Shown in pieces: positions 7,463-15,710 of a stretch of DNA of 39,798 bases. This stretch comes from Candidatus Binatia bacterium. Its GTDB lineage: Bacteria; Desulfobacterota_B; Binatia; UBA9968; JAJDTQ01. The DNA is taken from NCBI GenBank assembly GCA_022827045.1, contig JAJDTQ010000209.1, forward strand, positions 1 through 39,798, given 5' to 3'. The notes under the pieces are model-generated. The model did not search any database and had not been told where the DNA came from. It saw nothing but the letters and a program-made list of their open reading frames with translations. The first letter of the stretch is position 1, and the number at the start of each line of letters is the position of its first letter. Both the position numbers and the translations under genes were made by a program.

Positions 7463-8473
7463 TCAGGACTGGCGGTTCACTTCGCTTTCCACGTCCCGGA
7501 TGCTTTCGATCAACGCATCGAATTCCGACGCGTCATCGCGAACGATGCCGGCGGTGCGCATGGCCTCATAGTCGGATCTGAGACGGTGGAGTTGGTCTTC
7601 GTCGGGAACGAGCCTCAGCCGGCCGTCGAGGCAATGATTGTAGTTGGCGTACCGCGCATTGAAGAAGATCGTCTTTAGCCGGACGACATCTTCGAGAAGA
7701 GCGCGATCGGAGAGCGCCGCCCGGCCCGCGTCGTCGTGGGCAAGGCACGCTAGGTCGAACCAGTGCCGAGATATCCGTTCCGGACTGTGCGAAAGCCTGC
7801 GCCTGTGGCATTCGACATGGATGAGTGTGGCTTTCTCCCAGAAGGTTCGAACAGGGGAGAGGACCGTCACCGTCGCTTTGGGGTAGTCGAGGTCGTTGGT
7901 CTGGGCCTCGATGTCGGGCGTGATCTCGTGCAATTCGTTGGGGTCGATGACGTTGCGGCCGCCGAACTCGAGAAACACCTCGCTTGCAAGGTAGCCGACC
8001 GTGTTTTCGACGGTCGATGGATATGCAAACCACACCCCCTCGCCATTGTCGCTGATTCGGACGCTATGCCGGCCGGACATTGACAGCCCTTCTGCCGCGG
8101 TCTCCAGAGCCGGCCCGACAACATCCCGAGTGTAGGCCGCTACGGAGGATTTGAGCCGGTTGCTGAGGTTCCTGATTTGAGACCTGCTCACGCCTGGGGC
8201 GAAGGGGTCGAAAGCGTCACCGAAAGCCCGGTAATCGAGGGTGACGTCGACATCTTCGGAGAAACGGTCGATGATGCCGTACACCTTCGAAAGGGACGTA
8301 CCGCCCTTGAACGCCATCGGGTGACGTTCGGGGATGGAGAAGAGGGTCTGCAGGACCCAGCAGATCCAGATGTCTTTCTCCAGGATGACCGCCGGCCGCC
8401 CCGACCGGACGGCTACGGTCTCAAGGATGTCTCTCTGGTCCCCGGCATTCAGGGAGAGGAAGGCTTCAGCCAT
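7463..8473 (-). CDS. abiEii: AbiEii/AbiGii-type nucleotidyltransferase toxin
   Basis: This 336-residue toxin belongs to the AbiE type IV toxin-antitoxin and phage-abortive-infection class. It carries EKDIWICWVL (32-41), the nucleotidyltransferase motif FKGGTSLSKVYGIIDRFSED (56-74, with GGTS 57-60 and the metal-binding pair D74/D76 in SEDVD) and a C-terminal helical half with TFWEKATLIHVE, a hallmark of the family. Known relatives transfer nucleotides to RNA acceptors and arrest growth. The start overlaps the antitoxin gene by eight bases, the usual antitoxin-first order. The reading frame is complete and both catalytic motifs are intact, so it is probably functional. Confidence 0.9.
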   Translation of the reverse strand: MAEAFLSLNAGDQRDILETVAVRSGRPAVILEKDIWICWVLQTLFSIPERHPMAFKGGTSLSKVYGIIDRFSEDVDVTLDYRAFGDAFDPFAPGVSRSQIRNLSNRLKSSVAAYTRDVVGPALETAAEGLSMSGRHSVRISDNGEGVWFAYPSTVENTVGYLASEVFLEFGGRNVIDPNELHEITPDIEAQTNDLDYPKATVTVLSPVRTFWEKATLIHVECHRRRLSHSPERISRHWFDLACLAHDDAGRAALSDRALLEDVVRLKTIFFNARYANYNHCLDGRLRLVPDEDQLHRLRSDYEAMRTAGIVRDDASEFDALIESIRDVESEVNRQS

Positions 8474-9071
8474 GGGCGTTGTCCTGGGTGGAGGCGTTGA
8501 GTGCGATCGCCATCCACGCCGGAATGTCGGCCAACCGTAGTTTCTCGAACTCCTCCGCGCCCACGGCGGACTCGATCATGGCGACCGTCTCTGGCGTCAC
8601 GTTGTCCTTGCCGAGATACCAGAGGGCGGAGAGCGCCAAGCCTGCGGTCTCGCCGGCAAATTGAAGCCGCCGACGGTTCGAAGTGTGGATCATCTTGACC
8701 GTGGTGTTGCCAATCCGGATCGAACGGCTCGACGCACTGGTATGGAACACTGCCACGGTAGGCGCCTGGGTGCTGAGCCCTAACCGCCGTGCGGCTTCCG
8801 CGCCATGAACCTGTACGGTCTCGCCATTGTCTCTGGCGATTGTCTGAACCACCTCGGCAACACCGGGGACGATGTTACCGACGAACCGGTTCTTTCGAGG
8901 ACGGACGAAGACGCCCCGGGATAGACGCTCGATTTCGCCCTCGTGGACGATACGCGAAAGGGCCCGGTCGACGGCCCCGCGCGGTCCGCAGTTGGCGAAG
9001 CGCGACGTCGTGAAGGGCTTGCCCTTGGGCAGGCCGCGCATACGGCTTCTAATGGCTTCCATGGTGGACAT
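8466..9071 (-). CDS. abiEi: AbiEi-type antitoxin / transcriptional repressor
   Basis: The 201-residue protein has an N-terminal winged-helix segment (about 15-60: FTTSRFANCGPRGAVDRALS, then GEIERLSRGVFVRP) typical of AbiEi and DUF6088 antitoxins. A central antitoxin core follows (VHGAEAARRLGLSTQAP, VAVFHTSASSRSIRIGN) and then a helical C-terminus. AbiEi proteins neutralise the toxin without a stable protein complex and repress their own promoter by binding inverted repeats. Such a repeat overlaps the promoter here (9088-9114). Alternative start codons at residue 4 (MEAIRS) make little difference. It is followed directly by the toxin gene with an 8-base overlap. Confidence 0.87.
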   Translation of the reverse strand: MSTMEAIRSRMRGLPKGKPFTTSRFANCGPRGAVDRALSRIVHEGEIERLSRGVFVRPRKNRFVGNIVPGVAEVVQTIARDNGETVQVHGAEAARRLGLSTQAPTVAVFHTSASSRSIRIGNTTVKMIHTSNRRRLQFAGETAGLALSALWYLGKDNVTPETVAMIESAVGAEEFEKLRLADIPAWMAIALNASTQDNAHG

Positions 9072-9087
9072 TGCAACAAATCCTTTT

Positions 9088-9123
9088 GTCCGAAAATATA
9101 ATAGTTTTTCAGACTAAAGTCAA
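9088..9123 (-). promoter_or_regulatory. abiE promoter with overlapping inverted-repeat operator
   Basis: On the minus strand a strong sigma70-type promoter is visible: TTGACT at 9123-9118, a 17-base spacer, and TATATT at 9100-9095. Across the -10 lies a near-perfect inverted repeat, GTCTGAAAA (9114-9106), nine bases, TTTTCGGAC (9096-9088), with one mismatch between arms. The first codon of abiEi is about 17 bases further on at 9071. The layout matches autoregulation by AbiEi, where bound antitoxin would occlude the -10 region. Confidence 0.75.
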
Positions 9124-9198
9124 GGAGCTGGCCTTGTCGCATGCCACTTGACCGATCATCGCGAAAGTTTTCTTTGATCCTGGCTGCGCCGTGCCCGT

Positions 9199-10185
9199 TC
9201 ACCCGACGAGCGCCCCGAACCCCACCCCGCTCAAGATCGCGCCCACGACGCCGAAACCCACGTAGGCGGCGAACACTTGCCAGCGTACCAGCGACCACAC
9301 GGCGACCATGGATGGGACGCAGGTCACGGCGCCGGAAACCATGAAGGCCAGGGCAGCGCTGGCGCTCATGCCCTGTTCCATGAGGCCGGCGACGAGGGCG
9401 GGCGCGGCATAGCCGTTGAGGTAGGCGGGTGTACCCACCAACGCGCCGATCACGATGGGGCCGGCCCCGGGTCCGCCAACGAGGCCCGCGATCAACGCGG
9501 CCGGCACGTAGGTGACGAGCAGGGCCTGGATCAGGTAGGCGAACGCCAGCCATTTCACCAGGAACCGCGCGTTCTCCAGCGATTCGGACCGGAAGGTGGC
9601 CGCCCGCTGCGGCTCGCGCCAGAATGGCCAGACAATCTCGCCCGTCTCGAGGGTGCTGCCGCAGGCGCCGCAATCGCCCGCCACGGATTCCCGCAGGGGA
9701 GCGGCGAACGCATGGCGCCGGACGAGAAGGCGCACGCCGAACCCGCCGAAAAGGCCGATGGCCACGGCCGCGGCCGCCTTCCCGAACGCGAAGTCCCAGC
9801 CGAGGGCGGCGGCGGTAATGAGCGCAGCGGGAGGATCGATGACGGGGGAGGACAGCCAGAAGGCCATGATGGCGGAGAGCGGCGCGCCGATCGCCAGCAG
9901 CGCCGCGATGAAGGGGATGACCTCGCAGGCGCAGAAGGGGGCGAGGCCGCCGACAAGCGCCGCCAGGAAGATCATGCGCATCTCGCGTCCCTCGAAGGCA
10001 CGCGCCACGAGGGCCGTGGTTCCGGTCGCCTTGAGATACGCGATGAGCAGCACCGCCGCGGCGATGAAGGGCACCGTTCCCGCGAACGCCGCCAACGCGA
10101 TCTCCAGGATGTCCGGCAACCTGGTGGCGTCGAGCGTCGCCACGGCGAGCGGGATCACCAGCATGAGCCCCCAGGCCGACGCCAT
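9199..10185 (-). CDS. Membrane permease of the ArsP/YraQ (DUF318) family
   Basis: This 328-residue integral membrane protein has about eight hydrophobic segments in two halves, joined by a charged loop with a C-x-x-C pair (GDCGACGSTLETG). The first half carries APFCACEVIPFIAALLAIG and WLSSPVIDPPAAL, the cysteine-proline motif of DUF318 permeases. The second half repeats the pattern with ALVGTPAYLNGYAAP. Relatives export organoarsenicals or metals. It follows an ArsR regulator by 49 bases in the same operon, supporting metal or arsenic efflux. The start at 10185 (MASAWGLML) is the first ATG in frame. Upstream, another frame reads MNGFNGLRMGVRA, which looks like a natural N-terminal extension and hints at a frameshift or a shortened start. 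Confidence 0.78.
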   Translation of the reverse strand: MASAWGLMLVIPLAVATLDATRLPDILEIALAAFAGTVPFIAAAVLLIAYLKATGTTALVARAFEGREMRMIFLAALVGGLAPFCACEVIPFIAALLAIGAPLSAIMAFWLSSPVIDPPAALITAAALGWDFAFGKAAAAVAIGLFGGFGVRLLVRRHAFAAPLRESVAGDCGACGSTLETGEIVWPFWREPQRAATFRSESLENARFLVKWLAFAYLIQALLVTYVPAALIAGLVGGPGAGPIVIGALVGTPAYLNGYAAPALVAGLMEQGMSASAALAFMVSGAVTCVPSMVAVWSLVRWQVFAAYVGFGVVGAILSGVGFGALVG

Positions 10186-10234
10186 GCCCGGACCCCCATG
10201 CGCAGCCCGTTGAATCCGTTCATGACCAGTTCCG

Positions 10235-10618
10235 TCAAGAAGCTTCCTCCGTGAGTGCGGCCCGGGCGGCGCGGGCCTGGAGCGATGGGCAGGCATCAAC
10301 ACAACACTCGTCGAGCAGAAACGCGGCAAGCGTCTCGAGACGGCGGTAGGCGGCACGGTTTATCACGGTGCGGCCCCGGCGCTCCTGCTCGACCAACCCG
10401 CCCGCGGCAAGGAAGCCTAAATGATGGGCGAGCGTCGAGGCCGGCAGGCCCGAGCGCTCCTGGACCTCGCCCACCGTGAGCCCGTCGTTCCCGGCGCGCA
10501 CGAGCAGGCGGAGCACCATGAGCCTGGGCTCGGAGCCGCACGCGGCGAACCCCTGCGCCGCTTCCTCAAGCGCCAGCGTGGAAACCGGCAGGGTCTTGGA
10601 ATAAGCCATTATATCCAT
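10235..10618 (-). CDS. ArsR-family winged-helix transcriptional regulator
   Basis: The 127-residue protein has the ArsR/SmtB fold: LEEAAQGFAACGSEPRLMVL (helices 1-2), LTVGEVQERSGLPASTLAHHLG (recognition helix at about 60-75) and the wing GLVEQERRGRTVINRAAY. Two adjacent cysteines near the C-terminus (DECCVDACPS) could sense arsenite, Cd, Zn or a related metal. Starts at 10618 (MDIMAY) and 10609 (MAY) are both possible, and neither has a ribosome site. The -10 box ends only about eight bases upstream of the first ATG, so the mRNA is probably leaderless. It would repress itself and the permease gene that follows. Confidence 0.88.
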   Translation of the reverse strand: MDIMAYSKTLPVSTLALEEAAQGFAACGSEPRLMVLRLLVRAGNDGLTVGEVQERSGLPASTLAHHLGFLAAGGLVEQERRGRTVINRAAYRRLETLAAFLLDECCVDACPSLQARAARAALTEEAS

Positions 10619-10620
10619 AT

Positions 10621-10653
10621 AACTAATTCTATAGTTCTATTGTATGATGTCAA
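10621..10653 (-). promoter_or_regulatory. arsR promoter with AACTA-N6-TAGTT operator
   Basis: Minus strand: TTGACA at 10653-10648, 16-base spacer, TAGAAT at 10631-10626. The -10 sits exactly in the centre of the inverted repeat AACTA-N6-TAGTT (10621-10636), the size and placement usual for an ArsR-type operator. The first ATG of arsR (10618) begins eight bases after the -10, so transcription would start at or within a few bases of the start codon. Confidence 0.65.
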
Positions 10654-10752
10654 CCCCTGCGCAAGATTCGCCGTTTCCTTCGGTTTCCCGTGGATATTAT
10701 GCCTCTTCGGCCACTTCCTCAGCTGGCAGGTGTACCCGTCGCGGCTGTTTCA

Positions 10753-10782
10753 TTGACAACCGATCCCGCCCAAAGGTATAAA
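10753..10782 (+). promoter_or_regulatory. Promoter of the SbcD/SbcC-like operon
   Basis: Plus strand: TTGACA at 10753-10758, 18-base spacer, TATAAA at 10777-10782, the strongest promoter match on the plus strand in this island. The ATG at 10794 is 11 bases past the -10, leaving a leader of only about five bases and no ribosome-binding site, so translation is probably leaderless or nearly so. Confidence 0.6.
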
Positions 10783-10793
10783 TTTTCTACAGA

Positions 10794-12137
10794 ATGAAAG
10801 ACGGCGTTTCTCTCCTCGCCATCGGTGACGTTCACCTCGGCACAGTCTGTTCGGGCCTGCCCGACGGGATCGCGTCCTGGGGCGTCGACCCCACAGAACT
10901 CACGCCAGCGGCCGGACTTCGGCTTTCCGTTGATTTCGCGATCGAGCAGCAGGTTGATGCGGTGCTGTTTGCCGGCGACCTCGTTGAGAACACCAATGCA
11001 AGATTCGAGGCGATGCTGCCGCTCGAGGAAGGCGTTCGGCGGCTGCTGGCTGCCGGAATCGAGGTCATCGCCGTCGCCGGCAACCATGACGTCGAGGCAT
11101 TGCCGCGGCTCGCAGCCCTGCTCGACGGGTTCACCCTGCTGGGCGCCGGCGGCCGGTGGGAAGCGAGAACGATATCGAAAGGTGGCTCTCCCGTCGCCCA
11201 AGTGGTGGGCTGGTCTTTCGGCGAAACGCACGTGCGCCAGAGTCCGGTGGCGGAGCTGCTCCGGCGACCGGTCCGGACCCCGTCGCCTCCCGTTCCCAGG
11301 ATCGGTCTGCTGCATGCCGACCTGAACGCGGCCGGAGGACATTTCGCGCCCGTCAGCCAGGCCCAGCTCGATGATACCGGCTACGACGCCTGGCTTCTGG
11401 GTCACATCCACAAGCCTTCCCTCGGCACGCTTTCCACCTCGACCGGAACCCGGCCATCCGGTTATCTCGGTTCACTTGTCGGGCTCGACCCGTCGGAAAC
11501 GGGACCTCACGGTCCCTGGCGCCTGATGGTGTCCAACGGCGGCCGAATGGACATCATGCAGGTCCCTCTCGCGCCTCTGAGGTGGGAGTACGCGGCCGTG
11601 TCGGTCGAAGGCGTGGAGCGTGTCGAGGACGTGCCGGACAGGATGTTGAGCGAAGCGGAGAGGCTTGTCCACCGGCTGGAGCAGGACGCTCCCCCTCCCC
11701 GGGCCCTCGGTCTGCGTGTACGGCTCGAGGGGACAAGCGCCTGTTACGAGAAAATCCGAGGCTGGATCGCCGGCGGCGAGTGGAACTCCATGGGGCGGGT
11801 CGTCGGCGGCACGGCGGTCTTCTTCAACAAGGTCGTCGACGCCATGGAACTGCGGCTGGACCTGGCGGAGATCGCGTCCGGAGATGATCCCGCCGCCCTC
11901 ATGGCGCGACGGCTTCTGATGCTCAGGCACGACGACCACCGGTCGAGCGCGATGCTCGACGAGGCGCGCGCGGTCTTGAGCGAAGCCGCCCGGCAGGACG
12001 TCTGGTCGCCGGTTCAGGATCATCGCCACGCGACGGACCCCCTGTCGGACGACGCCCTGCGCGATCTTCTCTTCCGTTCGGGGAAGGCGGCGTTGAGCGC
12101 CATGCTCTCCGACCGCGGGCAAGGCGAGCCATCGTGA
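10794..12137 (+). CDS. SbcD/YhaO-like metallophosphoesterase (Mre11-type nuclease)
   Basis: The 447-residue protein has the calcineurin-like phosphoesterase motifs of Mre11/SbcD nucleases in order: GDVHLG (11-16), GDLVEN (61-66), GNHD (96-99), GLLHAD (171-176) and GHIHK (203-207). About 190 residues of capping and C-terminal sequence end with a helical DDPAALMARRLLML stretch that in YhaO-like proteins contacts the partner ATPase. It is predicted to cut DNA ends in a metal-dependent way together with the coiled-coil ATPase encoded directly after it. The GTG start of that gene overlaps this stop (GTGA). The near-leaderless promoter and location beside AbiE suggest an accessory repair or defence nuclease. 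Confidence 0.85.
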   Translation: MKDGVSLLAIGDVHLGTVCSGLPDGIASWGVDPTELTPAAGLRLSVDFAIEQQVDAVLFAGDLVENTNARFEAMLPLEEGVRRLLAAGIEVIAVAGNHDVEALPRLAALLDGFTLLGAGGRWEARTISKGGSPVAQVVGWSFGETHVRQSPVAELLRRPVRTPSPPVPRIGLLHADLNAAGGHFAPVSQAQLDDTGYDAWLLGHIHKPSLGTLSTSTGTRPSGYLGSLVGLDPSETGPHGPWRLMVSNGGRMDIMQVPLAPLRWEYAAVSVEGVERVEDVPDRMLSEAERLVHRLEQDAPPPRALGLRVRLEGTSACYEKIRGWIAGGEWNSMGRVVGGTAVFFNKVVDAMELRLDLAEIASGDDPAALMARRLLMLRHDDHRSSAMLDEARAVLSEAARQDVWSPVQDHRHATDPLSDDALRDLLFRSGKAALSAMLSDRGQGEPS

Positions 12138-15100
12138 AGCTGAAGCGGCTTGCCATCAATCGGCTGCCCGGGATCAGCGAACCCTTCGAGATCGAAGCGG
12201 CGGGAGCGGGCTTCCACGTCGTGTTCGGCCCCAACGGGATCGGCAAGTCGAGCATCTGTCGGGCGGTCGAGGGGTTGTACTGGGAAGACCGCGGCCCCTC
12301 GCGGCCGACGTCGGTGGACGGCGAATTCGAGCTGGACGGAGAAGCCTGGCGGGGAGAGCGCGAAGGCGAGCGCGTGCGTTGGCAACGGGGCGGCGAGCGC
12401 AATGTCTTTCCGAATCTGCCGCCGTCGCACAACTACCACTGTTTCTTTCTGAACCTCCGGGATCTGATCGATTCTTCCCGGGACGGCACGGTGGACATCG
12501 CCTCGGAAATCCGGCGGCAGATGTCCGGCGGGTTCGATCTCGACAAGATCGCCTCGGACCTGTTTACCGGCGTCAGCGCACACCGCAGCCGCCGTGAACG
12601 CAACGACTTCAACGAGGCGTCGGACAATGTGCGGGACGCGGTGGCCAAGCACACCGACCTCCAGCAGCGCGCAAGTGAGCTCGACGAACTGGAGAGGCAG
12701 CTCCATGAGGCGGAAACCGCCTCGCGCCGGCTCACTCTCGTCGACCGCGCCCTCGGGCTTGCGCGCCGCCGCGAAGAACTTGCGGCGGTCGTGGAGGGAA
12801 TCGAAGCCTTGCCGGACGCGCTCGCAAGCCTCACCGGCAAGGAGGTCGAGGAGCTTGAGCGGCAACAGGCCCAGGTGGACGAGCTCGCCGAGCGGGCCCG
12901 CTCTCTGGAAAAAGAGTTGGGCGAAGCACGCGAGGCGCGCCGCGAGTCCGGCCTTGCCGAGGCCCTGGAGCCGGCCGACCTCGCGGCCTGGCGCGAGAAC
13001 GCGGACGAGTTGGGACGTATCGAAGTGGCCCTGGAGGCGGCCAGGAGCGAACGAAGCGCCACTCGAAGCCGGCTTGCCTCGGAGTTGAACGCCATGGCCG
13101 GGGGCGACGTCAACAACGTGGCGCTGACCTTGCCCGCGCATGGCGAGTTGTTCGAGTTCCTGCGGTCCAGCCACGCACATGACACCCGGGTCGGGGTGGT
13201 CCGGGAAAGGCTGCGGCTTGTCGAGCGCGACCCCGAACCGAAAGACGGCCAGCGGGAGCTCGAGACCTTCCGGGAGGCGGCCGAAACTCTGCGTTCCTGG
13301 CTGCGCGTGTCCGAACCCGAAGGTCCGGCGGGCAGGCTCCGCGGGCGATGGCCCTGGCTCCTGCTGGCTCTTGCGTTCCTCCTGGCGGGCGCCGCACCGG
13401 CCGTGCTCGGACCGGCCGTGCCGGTGGACCCGTCGCTGACCCCCCTCGCGGCCGCGGGCGCCGGACTGGCGTTGGCCGCGTTGCTGGTAGGCAATCGAAG
13501 AACTTCCCGTGCAGGCAGGAATGCCGCACGGAGCACATTCGAGACGCTGGACCTTGAAGCGCCCGAGCAATGGGACATCCCGTCCGTGGAATCACGGCTG
13601 CGCGGCCTGGAGGAGGAATCCGCGGACCTCCAGGCGTCCTTGCAGCGTGCGCGTGACCGTGGCGTGGAACGGCAAGCCCTCGAGAACGAGCTGGAGGTCT
13701 TGCGGGAACAGAAAAACACTCTCGATGCCCGGCGGCGGGAACTGACGGACAGCCTCGGCCTCGATACCCTTCCACCCGACGCGGAACTGGTCGATTTCGT
13801 GCGCGCCCTCGATCAATACCGCCTGGCCCGCGGCGATGACGAAGCGGCGGCGGGGAAGGTCAAGGGCCTCGAAGAACGGCATGACGCTCTTCTGGCGGAG
13901 CTCGGGAGTGTCCTGGAAGCTCATGGAGAACCGCGGCCGTCAAGCGCCGCGACGGCGAGCGCCCGCCTCAACCATCTCGGGGACCGGAACTCGCGGTTCG
14001 AGCGGACGCTTGCCGACGAACGGTCCGCGACGCGTCAACTCGGCGAAAACGCCGCTGCCCGCGAGGGGGCTCTCCGTTCGATCGGGCGGATCTACTCCGA
14101 AGCCGGACTGACGGAAGGGGATCTGAATGGCCTGTATTCGCTCGTCCATTCATTGCAGCGGTATCGCGACCTGAACCAGGAAAGGACTAGCCTCGAGGGC
14201 CAGATCGGTCTCGATCGCACGGAGCTGGAGAATGCAGGCGAATCCGAGCTGGCCCAGTGCGACGTTCTCTCGCTCGTTCCGATCAAGGACGGCTTGTCCC
14301 GCATGGCCGCGAGAGCCGGCGAGTTGAGGAGCGAGATTGCCGAAGTCACCGCCCGGATGAACGAAGCAAGGAGCGGCAGCGGCGTGCAGGACCTCATGGG
14401 CGTCCGCGAGGAAGCGCGCGCGAGATTGCGGGATCTCCGCGACGAGGCGCTGTACGCCAAGGCCGGGAGATATCTCGTCGGCGCCGTCGAGAAGGAGTAC
14501 GAGCAGACCCGGATGCCCCGCGTCCTCGAACGCGCGCGCGACCATTTCTCCGCTTTCACCTATCACAACTATGAACTGCGGCTGGGAAAGGGCGAGGGGA
14601 CGCCGCGTCTCCTGGCTGTCGAGTTGAGCAGCGGGGAAGAGCGCGAGCTCGATGAGCTTTCGAGCGGCACGCGGGCCCAGCTGCTGTTGGCGTCACGCAT
14701 TGCGTTCGCCGAGCAAGTGGAGCAGGGAAAGGTCCTGCCGCTGTTCCTCGACGAAGCACTGGACCAGAGCGACCCCAAACGATTCGAGGCCGTCGTGCGA
14801 AGCCTCGGGCGCATCGCAAGAGAGCAGGACCGCCAGATCTTCTACCTCACCAGCGAGCCTCTCGATGTCGACCGGATTCGGGATGCGCTCGGCAAGGAGG
14901 ATTGCCAGATCGCCGCCTCCATCGATTTGGGCTGGATTCGGACCAACGCGGTCAGCGCGGGCGGACCGCATGCGCTTCGCGTGGAGACCGGACCGACGGT
15001 CCCCGCGCCCGATGGGCTGTCGCCCGAGGAATACGGGGCGGCTCTGGGTGTGCCGGCGTTCCGCCCGGCGCTGGGATCTGCGGAGCAGCATTTCTTTTAC

Positions 15101-15646
15101 GTCCTGTGGGATGATCTGGACCTGCTGCACGACCTCCTGTCGAACGGAATCGAGCGGGCGGGACAGTGGAAGACCGTTTCGGGCACGCCGCTCGCCGGGA
15201 GGTTCGGCTCCCGTTCGATCGCTCCGGAGATCCCGTTGCGGCTGGATCTGCTCGAGGTCTTTTGCGAGTTGTGGAATCAGGGGAAGGGCCGCCCTGTCGG
15301 CCGCGACGCCCTCGAAGACAGCGGCGCCGTGACCGAGCGGTTCCTCGATGAACTGGTCGCCGTCGCAAACGAGCTGGATGGCGATCCGCGGAGGCTTCTC
15401 GCCGCCCTCGACGAGAACAGGGATCCGCGCGTGCGGGGTCTGCGGCGAAGCAGTTTCAAGAAACTCAGGCGTCATCTGATCGAGACCGGCTATGTCGACG
15501 AGCGCCCCGTTCTCACCGAGGACGAATTGCAACTCCGCGCACGGACCACCCCGGCGGCCAACAGATTGCCGCAAGGGATCGCGAGCGGCTGCCTCAAGCG
15601 CTGGTGGGAGTGGGCGCAGAAATTTTCAGCGCCTGTATCGGGATGA
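12134..15646 (+). CDS. SbcC/YhaN-like coiled-coil AAA ATPase with membrane hairpin and C-terminal extension
   Basis: This is a 1170-residue SMC/Rad50-type ATPase. Walker A is GPNGIGKSS (32-40). Long coiled coils span about 170-400 and 480-820, rich in E/R/L heptads. Between them a hydrophobic pair (about 405-426 and 435-452; PWLLLALAFLLAG, LAAAGAGLALAALLV) suggests a membrane hairpin at the tip, as in YhaN-type proteins. The ABC signature LSSGTRAQLLLA (about 841-852) and Walker B LPLFLDEALDQSD (about 868-880) close the ATPase head. Unlike typical relatives it continues some 240 residues (about 930-1170) with a helical, winged-helix-like tail (GAVTERFLDELVAVANEL; FKKLRRHLIETGYVDERP). It should form the ATP-driven partner of the upstream nuclease. 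GTG start, coupled by GTGA. Confidence 0.83.
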   Translation: MKLKRLAINRLPGISEPFEIEAAGAGFHVVFGPNGIGKSSICRAVEGLYWEDRGPSRPTSVDGEFELDGEAWRGEREGERVRWQRGGERNVFPNLPPSHNYHCFFLNLRDLIDSSRDGTVDIASEIRRQMSGGFDLDKIASDLFTGVSAHRSRRERNDFNEASDNVRDAVAKHTDLQQRASELDELERQLHEAETASRRLTLVDRALGLARRREELAAVVEGIEALPDALASLTGKEVEELERQQAQVDELAERARSLEKELGEAREARRESGLAEALEPADLAAWRENADELGRIEVALEAARSERSATRSRLASELNAMAGGDVNNVALTLPAHGELFEFLRSSHAHDTRVGVVRERLRLVERDPEPKDGQRELETFREAAETLRSWLRVSEPEGPAGRLRGRWPWLLLALAFLLAGAAPAVLGPAVPVDPSLTPLAAAGAGLALAALLVGNRRTSRAGRNAARSTFETLDLEAPEQWDIPSVESRLRGLEEESADLQASLQRARDRGVERQALENELEVLREQKNTLDARRRELTDSLGLDTLPPDAELVDFVRALDQYRLARGDDEAAAGKVKGLEERHDALLAELGSVLEAHGEPRPSSAATASARLNHLGDRNSRFERTLADERSATRQLGENAAAREGALRSIGRIYSEAGLTEGDLNGLYSLVHSLQRYRDLNQERTSLEGQIGLDRTELENAGESELAQCDVLSLVPIKDGLSRMAARAGELRSEIAEVTARMNEARSGSGVQDLMGVREEARARLRDLRDEALYAKAGRYLVGAVEKEYEQTRMPRVLERARDHFSAFTYHNYELRLGKGEGTPRLLAVELSSGEERELDELSSGTRAQLLLASRIAFAEQVEQGKVLPLFLDEALDQSDPKRFEAVVRSLGRIAREQDRQIFYLTSEPLDVDRIRDALGKEDCQIAASIDLGWIRTNAVSAGGPHALRVETGPTVPAPDGLSPEEYGAALGVPAFRPALGSAEQHFFYVLWDDLDLLHDLLSNGIERAGQWKTVSGTPLAGRFGSRSIAPEIPLRLDLLEVFCELWNQGKGRPVGRDALEDSGAVTERFLDELVAVANELDGDPRRLLAALDENRDPRVRGLRRSSFKKLRRHLIETGYVDERPVLTEDELQLRARTTPAANRLPQGIASGCLKRWWEWAQKFSAPVSG

Positions 15647-15710
15647 GTCCGCCGGTTCCGGCTCTACAGATCTTTGCGATTGACCGACGCGCGGCTGGCG
15701 TGTTCGCCTT

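Noticed and set aside
12020..13719. Minus-strand open frames of 400-500 codons opposite the SbcC-like gene
   Set aside because: They lack motifs and start signals; the plus strand encodes a Walker A ATPase with coiled coils.
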